IMG/VR virus record: IMGVR_UViG_3300025671_006770
Coordinates: 1 to 20,237 of that record
Strand: one strand, 5' to 3'
Origin: a virus
DNA length: 20,237 nucleotides
The translations under genes were made by a program, and so were the position numbers. The notes beneath the pieces were generated by a model. It ran no database searches. It saw only the letters and a program-made list of their open reading frames with translations, and was not told the origin of the DNA. Shown here one piece after another: positions 8,063-13,619 of this stretch. How positions within the stretch are numbered: position 1 is the stretch's first letter; each line of letters begins with the position of its first letter.

Positions 8063-9370
8063 TTACTCACTTTTCTTTGGTGGTAGCTCCGCATTAGCTA
8101 ACAGAGCATTTACAATGTCATCCTGATCACTCAGGTCTATGTTAGCGCCATTCAAGTTACGTAGGTAACTACCAAGTTCTCTCAGGTCATGTGGCGCTAC
8201 ATCACCTGCACATATCTTTGGCATGAGGTCAAAGTTAAGACCGTTGATATGCCAAAGTGGTTCAACTAACTGCTTATTCAGTACATCAAAAATAGAATTA
8301 ATATAGCTTTCCATAGAGCGTAGGAATAAGTCAGTTTTAGATTTGCTTAACGCATAAGAGCCATTCGCCCCTGCACCCAACATCAAGAACTCAGCCATAA
8401 CGCTCCTAGCAATATCGTGCTGATAGCGGCTGATGATAGGATTGATATCAATGTTGCGAGAGCCATTACTTGTAATAAGCTCAATATCGACAATCCTTTG
8501 GTTGGTTGGTTTTCCATCTATATCTCTATATACATCAGAGGGCAACAAAGCATAGCCTTGCTCATTGAACTTAAGGTCTCTTAGGATCTTCTCCATCTGA
8601 CCACGTACTGATACTTGATCAGCAGTTGCATCAGGAGAAAGATACTCTGCAGCAATCCTTCCAATAGGAACACCATGAAGCTCTCTCTCAACAGCTATGG
8701 CTTCCACACTCTGAAAGTTCTTTAGGTACTGATATGAAGTATAAGCGTTCCGTAAGATAGAACGACCAGAAGGGTCATTATTTATACTTGTTGTTTTATA
8801 GTGCAACAACTTATTAATTGGAATATAGGTAGTTTTAAGACCGTAGTTCTGCTCTTGCTTTACACCTAATACATCCCCTGTTGTTTTATCAACATCAAAC
8901 TCTTCTATGGTCCACTGCGCCCTAGAAGCCAGCTTCCTTACGCCTATCCTACCATCAGAATATCTGCTGTAAGATTTAGGGTCTTCTGTTCTAGGTCCAC
9001 GTCTACGTTTATAGACCACCTCAAACAAAGAAAACCCAAACGTCAAATGCGAAAGGGCTTCTGCAATATGATCATCAAGAGAATGTTCCATGTCCTTTAG
9101 GACACCTTCGACAAACTCTGCTTCTTTTCTACCTGCTGCTGTATCTTTAGCTGGTTCAACATAATAATCTACATCACGTAGAACCTGCTCTGTGGCGTAC
9201 ATAATTGCGCCAATAGTGCTATCATTGTCTCGCATCTCACGAAACTTATTGATAGCCTTCTTACCTTTGATCTCTTGCAGAAACTCATCTGCACGAATAG
9301 TACCATTGCGGGTCTGTTCCCCACCTTGGCCTAACTCTAGTTTACCTAGCTGTTCACTAATCTTCTTCAT
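8063..9370 (-). CDS. Phage portal protein (Mu gp29 / DUF935-like)
   Basis: The 435-residue protein fits a portal protein, the dodecameric channel at one head vertex through which DNA enters and leaves. Support: the early segment M-R-D-N-D-S-T-I-G-A-I-M-Y-A, the central L-A-S-R-A-Q-W-T-I-E-E-F-D, the stem-region pattern K-L-L-H-Y-K-T followed by G-R-S-I-L-R-N-A-Y, and the helical E-R-E-L-H-G-V-P-I-G-R. These resemble the Mu gp29 / DUF935 type, whose usual length is a little greater. The gene lies directly after the large terminase: the terminase stop and this ATG are adjacent with no spacer. No head protease, scaffold or major capsid gene follows within the window, which is unusual. Confidence 0.85.
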   Translation of the reverse strand: MKKISEQLGKLELGQGGEQTRNGTIRADEFLQEIKGKKAINKFREMRDNDSTIGAIMYATEQVLRDVDYYVEPAKDTAAGRKEAEFVEGVLKDMEHSLDDHIAEALSHLTFGFSLFEVVYKRRRGPRTEDPKSYSRYSDGRIGVRKLASRAQWTIEEFDVDKTTGDVLGVKQEQNYGLKTTYIPINKLLHYKTTSINNDPSGRSILRNAYTSYQYLKNFQSVEAIAVERELHGVPIGRIAAEYLSPDATADQVSVRGQMEKILRDLKFNEQGYALLPSDVYRDIDGKPTNQRIVDIELITSNGSRNIDINPIISRYQHDIARSVMAEFLMLGAGANGSYALSKSKTDLFLRSMESYINSIFDVLNKQLVEPLWHINGLNFDLMPKICAGDVAPHDLRELGSYLRNLNGANIDLSDQDDIVNALLANAELPPKKSE

Positions 9371-10720
9371 TTAGGCCACTAAACCTTTTGCGCTAGAGTA
9401 AGCAAGTCTTAAGGTAGGGGTTGGATTACCGTGGTGCATTAGGTCGGTCAATGCCCACACGCAAGCGTCTAACCTATCGGGAGATCCCAGAGAACCTAAA
9501 GGCTCCCAAGTTCTCATTTGCGTTTCCAACTCGTCAAGACCTTTAACATGCTTGACTTTATGTTTTTCATAGAGTGCAGATATAGGTTCAGCCCTAGCCA
9601 TTTTTCCTCGACTAGCATGTACAAGGCGAATAGGAACTGTTTCATCTTCTGCTTCAAGTGTCCTACGGACCATTTCACCGCCTTGGTTCCTTTCGGCAAC
9701 AATACGATCCGCACTATACTCCCTGTACAACGAGATAGCCTTCGCTGCCCATTGTTGAGGGCTAAATCTGTCCGTGGCATCTTCAAGTACGTATCCAATC
9801 CCGTTTACATCTACACCAGCAACAATAATACCAGTCATGTCAGATTCTGTCTTAGCTGTTACAGCAGGGTCTACAGCAACAACAATACGATTGAGTTCTG
9901 GTACTTCACTTCTTTCAATGGTACACTCGTCAAGCATTTCTGTTGTCCAGAGTGCGCCATCAGCTTCTTCCAATATCTCAGCATAAAGTTCCTGTCGCCC
10001 TAACCTTGTTCCTTCATATTCTTTTCTAACTGTATCAAGGAATGGCTTTGCCAAGTTGTCTACGTTATCAAAGGTAGATCCTCTGGTAATGTAGCTATCA
10101 GGAGAAGCAATTAAGCCCCTCATCAATTTGGTGGGCTTTGGTGTAGTTGTTACCATCACCCTTGGTTTACGACCAAGACGTAAGGTAAATTGTAGCATAT
10201 CCCAAACATCTTGCTGGTTACGCCAAGCTGCAACCTCATCTGCCCAAGCTGCATGAAACTGTGGTCCACGTAAACGCTCTGGGTCTTCTGCAGAATAGAA
10301 CTCTACTTTAGCTCCATTCTCCCACGTTAAGGTTCTATTGGTAGGCGACCAAACAGGAAACCCCATCTTACCGCCTCTGTGTGTCTTGTCACCCTTCCAA
10401 CAAACATTAAGGAAACCAGACTCACCCTCTACCATAACCCTTCTAATATCTGAGTTTGTAGGAGCAACAGCAGCGATACGTTTCTTACCAGATTTAACTT
10501 GCTCTCTAACCCACTCAACGCCAGCCCTAGTCTTTCCCCAACCACGACCAGCAAGAGCTATCCAGACATTCCAATCACCTTCTGGCTCTAGCTGTTCTTG
10601 TCTAGCCCAGAAAGGCCACAGATACCTAAGCTCCTCAGCTTTATTCTGCCCTAGTTCAGAAAGTACCTGTTGTAATTTTTCGGGTGGCAGTGACCTAAGA
10701 TCACTCGACGTTATCTTCAT
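9371..10720 (-). CDS. terL: Terminase large subunit (packaging ATPase-nuclease)
   Basis: This is the motor that pumps DNA into the prohead and cuts it. In the frame numbered from the upstream TTG, Walker A is G61-R-G-W-G-K-T67, Walker B ends at D164-E165 (A-W-A-D-E), and the coupling motif T-T-T-P lies at 194-197. The RNase-H-like nuclease follows with V-A-V-D287-P-A, A-E346-R-N, and the late acidic cluster S-P-D-R-L-D-A (D418, D421). It matches the gp17-like family seen in many alphaproteobacterial phages, at normal length. I chose the ATG at 10720 (449 residues); a TTG three codons upstream at 10729 is possible but has no good Shine-Dalgarno. It overlaps the small terminase by 20 bases. Confidence 0.93.
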   Translation of the reverse strand: MKITSSDLRSLPPEKLQQVLSELGQNKAEELRYLWPFWARQEQLEPEGDWNVWIALAGRGWGKTRAGVEWVREQVKSGKKRIAAVAPTNSDIRRVMVEGESGFLNVCWKGDKTHRGGKMGFPVWSPTNRTLTWENGAKVEFYSAEDPERLRGPQFHAAWADEVAAWRNQQDVWDMLQFTLRLGRKPRVMVTTTPKPTKLMRGLIASPDSYITRGSTFDNVDNLAKPFLDTVRKEYEGTRLGRQELYAEILEEADGALWTTEMLDECTIERSEVPELNRIVVAVDPAVTAKTESDMTGIIVAGVDVNGIGYVLEDATDRFSPQQWAAKAISLYREYSADRIVAERNQGGEMVRRTLEAEDETVPIRLVHASRGKMARAEPISALYEKHKVKHVKGLDELETQMRTWEPLGSLGSPDRLDACVWALTDLMHHGNPTPTLRLAYSSAKGLVA

Positions 10721-11090
10721 TTTTTCCAAGCAACGACATCAAAGTGTTTATCGCACCCTCATCAAGATCGGGGTCTTCAGACTGCTCAACCTCATTAATA
10801 GTTTGAGTAGGAGACCAACCACCCTTAGACCGTAGATAAAACTCAGCAGCTTTAAAATCGCCATCAAGTGCCTGTTGAACAACAATAGCACCAACCTGAC
10901 CTATAATCTCAGCACGTTCTTCTGAGATCATCTGTCCATAGATCTTATAGAGAGTATTCGTAGAACGTGGGGCATTCTGATACTTCTGTATCGACCCCAT
11001 AATGTCTTTCATCGACACACCGTTACGAATACCCTCACGGATCTTCTTTGCGACAACTTCGCTATATGGTAATGCTCTGCTATCAGTCAC
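10701..11090 (-). CDS. terS: Probable terminase small subunit
   Basis: The 129-residue protein lies just upstream of the large terminase and overlaps it, the usual place for the DNA-recognition subunit. A helix-turn-helix-like N-terminal part (about residues 12-52) is followed by an oligomerisation helix (E-R-A-E-I-I-G-Q-V-G-A-I-V-V-Q-Q-A). The segment G-D-F-K-A-A-E-F-Y-L-R-S-K-G-G-W-S at 77-93 is like that of many phage small terminases. The C-terminal tail is acidic, as expected for a region contacting the large subunit. The start is GTG at 11090, with AGGGGG 9 bases upstream. Two perfect hairpins lie immediately 5' of the gene and may be part of its control or of the packaging site. Confidence 0.78.
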   Translation of the reverse strand: MTDSRALPYSEVVAKKIREGIRNGVSMKDIMGSIQKYQNAPRSTNTLYKIYGQMISEERAEIIGQVGAIVVQQALDGDFKAAEFYLRSKGGWSPTQTINEVEQSEDPDLDEGAINTLMSLLGKNEDNVE

Positions 11091-11105
11091 AATCTACGGC
11101 CCCCT

Positions 11106-11144
11106 GTTAGCTTACCAGCTAACGGTTAGTCGATTAAAAATCGA
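11106..11144. promoter_or_regulatory. Twin perfect hairpins just upstream of terS
   Basis: Two adjacent inverted repeats lie 16-54 bases upstream of the terS GTG. The first, 11106-11123, has a 7-bp stem GTTAGCT/AGCTAAC with a 4-base loop. The second, 11128-11144, has a 7-bp stem GTCGATT/AATCGAC with a 3-base loop. Neither is followed by a T-tract, so they are not classical terminators. Candidates are an mRNA 5' structure controlling terS, an operator pair, or part of a cos/pac site. Confidence 0.6.
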
Positions 11145-11655
11145 CCATTGTTAAAATTCCCCAAGTGCATCGGCATGACTGTCTCTCAAAACAACAATAC
11201 CCTAAAGATTTGTCATGGTTGACTTGGGAAAACCCTACTTAAGTATTATACTTAAGTTTATGGGATATATTATATATTAATATATATCCCATTTACTATA
11301 GTTTATATACTTAAGTATATCTCTTATGTATATATACAGGCATTTTTTGGGATTTTAGACACAATTTTTACAACTTTTTTATAAGTTATTGATAACAAAC
11401 GAATCTTTTTTGTACTTTTTTTTGTTTTCGGATATGGGGTGGGTAACGCTCGGATAGCCGAATCACCCGTAGGAATATGGGGGGCCCCAACTTGGGTATG
11501 TCAAGGGGGCAAAAGGATAGGTTGACAAACGAGAAATATATACGCTCGGATAGCGAATCGGCTACCATCTAGCAGGTTTATTTCACAAGTATAATTTGAC
11601 CAGATAGTAAAAGATTGACCAAACGATCAAATAATAACGTATTGAAACAATAAAC
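11145..11655. other. Non-coding region between the late unit and the small-gene unit
   Basis: No convincing gene is found in these ~510 bases. Contents: the AT-rich palindrome cluster; a C/G-rich part with GGGGCCCC (11481-11488) and the 11-base palindrome CCCAACTTGGG (11486-11496); two copies of ACGCTCGGATAG (11446-11457 and 11542-11553), each followed closely by CGAATC; and AAGGATAGGTTGAC at 11513-11526, which recurs in the divergent control region. A TTGACA reads leftward at 11500-11505, but the best -10-like CATATT is 19 bases away, so this is only a weak candidate for the late promoter. Confidence 0.5.
11237..11320. repeat. AT-rich palindrome cluster with ACTTAAGTA boxes
   Basis: Three copies of an ACTTAAGT core lie at 11237-11244, 11250-11257 and 11309-11316. 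The first pair forms a near-perfect 21-base palindrome (11237-11257). The third lies in the perfect 16-base palindrome ATATACTTAAGTATAT (11305-11320). Between them is an 11-bp inverted repeat, ATGGGATATAT/ATATATCCCAT, at 11260-11292. The stretch is nearly pure A+T. It could be a protein-binding array, an easily melted origin element, a late-promoter region, or part of a packaging site. The sequence alone does not decide. Confidence 0.6.
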
Positions 11656-11681
11656 AAAAAAAGGGCCGCACAATGGCGGCC
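11656..11681 (-). terminator. Rho-independent terminator of the 13030-11710 unit
   Basis: Read on the minus strand, a GGCCGC/GCGGCC stem (six GC-rich pairs, 6-base loop) is followed directly by CC and seven T. It lies about 30 bases after the stop of the cysteine-rich gene. This is a textbook intrinsic terminator. It separates the small-gene unit from the terminase unit, so the late unit must have its own promoter between about 11655 and 11090. Confidence 0.85.
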
Positions 11682-11709
11682 TAGTTGGGGGAGTCAACTG
11701 TAAAAAGGA

Positions 11710-12387
11710 TTAGTGCATTGCAATCTCATTAGCTTTGCGCTTGCTAACACCATGGGCAGGGAATCCGACAATTGTGTCGCGTTGTCTGGCGCATAGTTGA
11801 CAGGTTGCACATGATACATTGTCTTTGATTGTGGCAGGACAGACAACGACCTTACGACCTTTGGGTGTTGTTGTGTTTGTTGTCTGCGTCTCTGGTAGCA
11901 CTACCGTCACAGGAGCGATATCAAGGTCGCACAATGCGTCAGCATGTGCAAGGCTATTGCCTGACAGGTTGACAGTAAACCCTAATTCGTTAAGGCGCTC
12001 AACGACTCTCGCGTTATGCTTATCAGTTAATACATTATAGTGTGTATATGTGAATCCGCGTCTGCCCTTGTTGGCATGTGCTAATTCCTCATTGGCTGCA
12101 GCGTCGAGTCTCTTTCCGTCTCCTGCTAGATCACCAGCTTGGTTATGGCGCCACAGTTGACCAGCCTTAAACCCTTTGACCTTATCTATAAAGGTTGACC
12201 AAGAGTCGCCGCGTAGACCGTCTGTGACCTTTTGCCAATGCAGCGCCAAAGGTCCACCATCTGCATAACATCCGTTTTTCTTAAATGGGCAAGTATCGGG
12301 ACAGGTCTTTGCGCTTGTTGTCGTGACAGGAATCTTGCCTGTTTTGACGTTGTTTGATTTTAGCGTGGTGTGTACTGTATAGGTCAC
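11710..12387 (-). CDS. Cysteine-rich conserved phage protein (DUF7227-like)
   Basis: The 225-residue protein matches a family I recall from many phages and plasmids, with no proven function. Two cysteine sets stand out: C29-x3-C33-x6-C40 with the following Y-A, and C183, C193-x2-C196-x2-C199 near the end. Conserved-looking segments include G-Q-L-W-R-H-N-Q-A-G-D-L (76-87), G-R-R-G-F-T-Y-T-H (108-116), N-L-S-G-N-S-L-A-H-A-D (140-150) and a C-terminal G-F-P-A-H-G. The cysteine pattern would suit an Fe-S or zinc site, and a radical-SAM-like fold is possible but not shown. The start is GTG at 12387, with GGAG 8 bases upstream; it overlaps the preceding 32-residue gene as GTGA. It is the last gene before the terminator. 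Confidence 0.75.
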   Translation of the reverse strand: MTYTVHTTLKSNNVKTGKIPVTTTSAKTCPDTCPFKKNGCYADGGPLALHWQKVTDGLRGDSWSTFIDKVKGFKAGQLWRHNQAGDLAGDGKRLDAAANEELAHANKGRRGFTYTHYNVLTDKHNARVVERLNELGFTVNLSGNSLAHADALCDLDIAPVTVVLPETQTTNTTTPKGRKVVVCPATIKDNVSCATCQLCARQRDTIVGFPAHGVSKRKANEIAMH

Positions 12388-12482
12388 TTCTTTGACTCCT
12401 TTGTCTCTTTTATTAGTTTAATGATAAGCAATTCGAGGTCTCTTTGCAATTCGTCGATATATGGTGTATCTGATAATTTCAT
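12384..12482 (-). CDS. Very small protein, 32 aa
   Basis: A 32-residue reading frame fills the gap between the 55-residue gene and the cysteine-rich gene. It is joined to both by stop/start overlaps (ATGA upstream, GTGA downstream), and a GGGAG ribosome-binding site lies 7 bases before its ATG. The protein, beginning MKLSDTPYIDELQRDLELL, looks like one amphipathic helix with a lysine-rich end. No family is recognised. The exact fit of start, stop and Shine-Dalgarno is the main support. It could alternatively act as a leader that couples translation of the downstream gene. Confidence 0.55.
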   Translation of the reverse strand: MKLSDTPYIDELQRDLELLIIKLIKETKESKK

Positions 12483-12646
12483 TGATAGACTCCCGAATCT
12501 TCACTATTGATCAGTGAATAATGGTATCCTCCGATATTAGGGATAAAGATTCCAAAACCATCTGAATCCAATGACAAACCGTAAGAGAATTTGCCAAGCA
12601 AGAACACAACAAGCAATATTTGAAATTTGAAAATCAGTCTCAGCAT
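12479..12646 (-). CDS. Small secreted or membrane-anchored protein, 55 aa
   Basis: The N-terminus MLRLIFKFQILLVVFLLGKF is a hydrophobic segment after a short basic start, so it may be a signal peptide or a single membrane anchor. Residues 25-55 form a short polar domain rich in Gly, Asp and Ser (L-D-S-D-G-F-G-I-F-I-P-N-I-G-G-Y), which would be outside the inner membrane. GGAG lies 8 bases before the ATG. It overlaps the next gene by 4 bases. No family is recognised; superinfection exclusion or envelope modification are possibilities based only on topology. Confidence 0.6.
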   Translation of the reverse strand: MLRLIFKFQILLVVFLLGKFSYGLSLDSDGFGIFIPNIGGYHYSLINSEDSGVYQ

Positions 12647-12657
12647 TATTTCGACTC

Positions 12658-12801
12658 CTATACCGATAAACCATAGGCCAAAACCACAAGGCCAAAGATT
12701 GAGAATGAAAACAAGATTCCAACCATAACAGATTCAACGATAGTGCGATTGCGGCGTGCTATCTTGCGGCTTTTAATGCTTGACCTATTTCTACGTGACA
12801 T
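12658..12801 (-). CDS. Small basic single-TM protein, 47 aa
   Basis: The first 20 residues are strongly basic (MSRRNRSSIKSRKIARRNRT). A hydrophobic helix V-M-V-G-I-L-F-S-F-S-I-F-G-L-V-V-L-A-Y follows at about residues 25-43. The topology suggests an inner-membrane protein with its basic tail in the cytoplasm. The Shine-Dalgarno GGAG sits 7 bases before the ATG. The stop TAG runs into the GGAG of the next gene. No family is recognised. A holin-like or regulatory membrane role is conceivable but not supported by any motif. Confidence 0.6.
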   Translation of the reverse strand: MSRRNRSSIKSRKIARRNRTIVESVMVGILFSFSIFGLVVLAYGLSV

Positions 12802-12855
12802 ATCCGACTCCGTTTGTTTTGTTGTTCCGATAACCTTTTATAGGCTGATTCGGTA

Positions 12856-12872
12856 GGGGGAGTCAATCCCCC
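12856..12872. other. GGGGGA/TCCCCC hairpin at the end of the 55-aa gene
   Basis: A 6-bp G/C stem with a 5-base loop spans the stop codon of the first small gene (12863-12865). On the minus strand it is not followed by a T-tract, so it may attenuate or protect mRNA rather than terminate fully. The string GGGGGAGTCAA also occurs at 11687-11697. Confidence 0.4.
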
Positions 12873-13030
12873 ATTTCGTCAATCCACTCTTTGCATTGTC
12901 TCTTTGTTGGCAGGCTCAATATCCACTCTCCATCACTGTCAATCACTCGCCAATCTAGGCCAGTATTTGCCTCATATCCGTCAACCGTGTATCCTTTGTA
13001 AGTGTAGAGGCTTTGTCCGATACGTTTCAT
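12863..13030 (-). CDS. Small phage protein, 55 aa (first gene of small-gene unit)
   Basis: This is the first gene of the leftward small-gene unit. Its ATG follows GGAGTC with an A-rich spacer. The protein has a Y-T-Y-K-G-Y-T-V segment at residues 9-16, a W-R-V-I-D-S-D-G-E-W-I core at 27-37, and an ending T-K-R-Q-C-K-E-W-I-D-E. It is soluble and without a signal peptide. It resembles in layout the 59-residue protein encoded on the other side of the control region (T-Y-K-G-H-S-I at the start, C-K-E-Y-V-D at the end), so the two may be distant paralogues. Function unknown. Confidence 0.65.
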   Translation of the reverse strand: MKRIGQSLYTYKGYTVDGYEANTGLDWRVIDSDGEWILSLPTKRQCKEWIDEMGD

Positions 13031-13093
13031 TTTTGACTCCGTTTGTTGTCGTTTCTATGCATTATATATGCACCGATTCGCAGCAGATGTAAA

Positions 13094-13131
13094 CTATCCT
13101 GAAGTATAATTTTATATATCTTGAAGGATAG
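13094..13131. repeat. Imperfect inverted repeat around an AT core
   Basis: CTATCCTGAA at 13094-13103 pairs with TTGAAGGATAG at 13121-13131 (one-base bulge), enclosing an A+T-rich loop. It sits between the leftward -10-like box and the rightward -35-like box, an operator-like position. The right arm is part of the AAGGATAGGTTGAC string also present at 11513-11526. Confidence 0.5.
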
Positions 13132-13276
13132 GTTGACGCAAGTGTCCGAATCAGTGTATTCTGGAACAAATAGAGCGCAAAGCGCCGAATCGGTGGAGTC
13201 AAGGGCTAGTTGTTGAAACGCGGTCGCAAAAGGTGGAAGGATGGGCAGGTGCGAATCAGTTGCAAAAATGTCACAC

Positions 13277-13330
13277 AGAACGAATCAGGAACAAAGAACG
13301 AATCATGAATCTGGAACGAATCAGGAACAC
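13277..13330 (+). repeat. Three 18-bp direct repeats (GAACGAATC iterons)
   Basis: Three head-to-tail units of exactly 18 bp lie at 13277-13294, 13295-13312 and 13313-13330. Each begins (A/G)GAACGAATCA; the first and third continue GGAACA. A looser copy of the core, GCGAATCAG, lies at 13252. Each unit holds a CGAATC, hence a GANTC site. The arrangement looks like replication iterons or a tandem operator. Confidence 0.75.
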
Positions 13331-13342
13331 TCGAAAATTTGG

Positions 13343-13452
13343 CCTGACCCCCTCCAGTGGAAATATGGAACCCCCTCCAGTGGAAATTAGGCTTGACCCC
13401 ACCAGTGGAAATATGGTAGACTGATTCGTGAGAGGCCACCAGTGGAAATATA
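13343..13452 (+). repeat. Four spaced copies of the CCAGTGGAAAT motif
   Basis: AGTGG cores start at 13356, 13379, 13404 and 13441, giving spacings of 23, 25 and 37 bases. Each is preceded by a C-rich run (TGACCCCCTCC, ACCCCCTCC, TGACCCCACC, GGCCACC) and followed by AAATATGG, AAATTAGG, AAATATGG or AAATATAG. The last copy ends 17 bases before the first rightward start codon. All copies face right. Candidate roles: phage-specific promoter, iteron set or operator. Further copies occur inside downstream genes. Confidence 0.75.
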
Positions 13453-13468
13453 GAAAGGACCAGCAAAT

Positions 13469-13618
13469 ATGTTCAACATCAGGGTGAAATATAAAGACGA
13501 AGTGAAGTCCAGAGTAACTGCGACAGTGGGAGAATATTCAAACTACCTAGAAAATATGTTGCATGTTATGACACAAAATGCTAACATTGATTGGGTAAAA
13601 GTAGAGAGGGTATCATAA
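13469..13618 (+). CDS. Small hypothetical protein, 49 aa
   Basis: This is the first gene of the rightward unit, starting 17 bases after the last AGTGGAAAT motif. A short AAAGGA site lies 9 bases before the ATG. The protein begins MFNIRVKYKDEVKSRVTATV and ends D-W-V-K-V-E-R-V-S; it looks like a small soluble alpha/beta protein. No family is recognised. The stop is followed one base later by the next ATG. Small first genes like this are common in phage early regions and often act on the host, but nothing here shows a target. Confidence 0.6.
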   Translation: MFNIRVKYKDEVKSRVTATVGEYSNYLENMLHVMTQNANIDWVKVERVS

Positions 13619-13619
13619 T

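Larger units (their letters stand above)
13031..13468. promoter_or_regulatory. Divergent control region, candidate origin
   Basis: This 438-bp gene-free stretch separates the leftward small-gene unit from the rightward early unit, so it must hold divergent promoters. Leftward, a TATAAT (ATTATA at 13061-13066) lies about 31 bases before the first ATG, with no good -35. Rightward, TTGACG (13133-13138) and TATTCT (13157-13162) are 18 bases apart. It also holds an imperfect inverted repeat (13094-13131), three 18-bp direct repeats (13277-13330), four CCAGTGGAAAT motifs (13343-13452) and eleven GANTC sites. Repeated short elements next to replication genes suggest an origin or a multi-operator switch; this is inference. 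Confidence 0.6.

Noticed and set aside
9518-10003. Plus-strand 161-codon frame opposite the terL nuclease domain
   Set aside because: Antisense shadow of a confidently assigned gene.
10721-10729. TTG start for terL
   Set aside because: No Shine-Dalgarno before it, and an ATG follows three codons later. The difference is only three residues, so it remains possible.
10338-10835. Plus-strand 165-codon frame opposite the terminase genes
   Set aside because: Overlaps terL and terS, both clearly recognised on the other strand; no ribosome site or family signal.
11386-11568. Minus-strand 60-codon frame between the terminator and terS
   Set aside because: No clear Shine-Dalgarno, atypical composition, and it spans palindromes and the candidate late promoter.
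12384-12801. Toxin-antitoxin or type I toxin reading of the small membrane proteins
   Set aside because: No antisense RNA promoter, antidote gene or known toxin motif is visible; topology alone is not enough.
13233-13424. Plus-strand 63-codon frame (E-R-I-R-N-K-E-R-I) across the control region
   Set aside because: Residue repetition comes from the 18-bp iterons and the motif cluster; no convincing ribosome-binding site at the right distance and no coupling with neighbours.
13206-13466. Minus-strand 86-codon frame across the control region
   Set aside because: Its composition (repeated H-I-S-T-G-G) only reflects the AGTGGAAAT motifs; it has no good ribosome site and covers the divergent promoter region.
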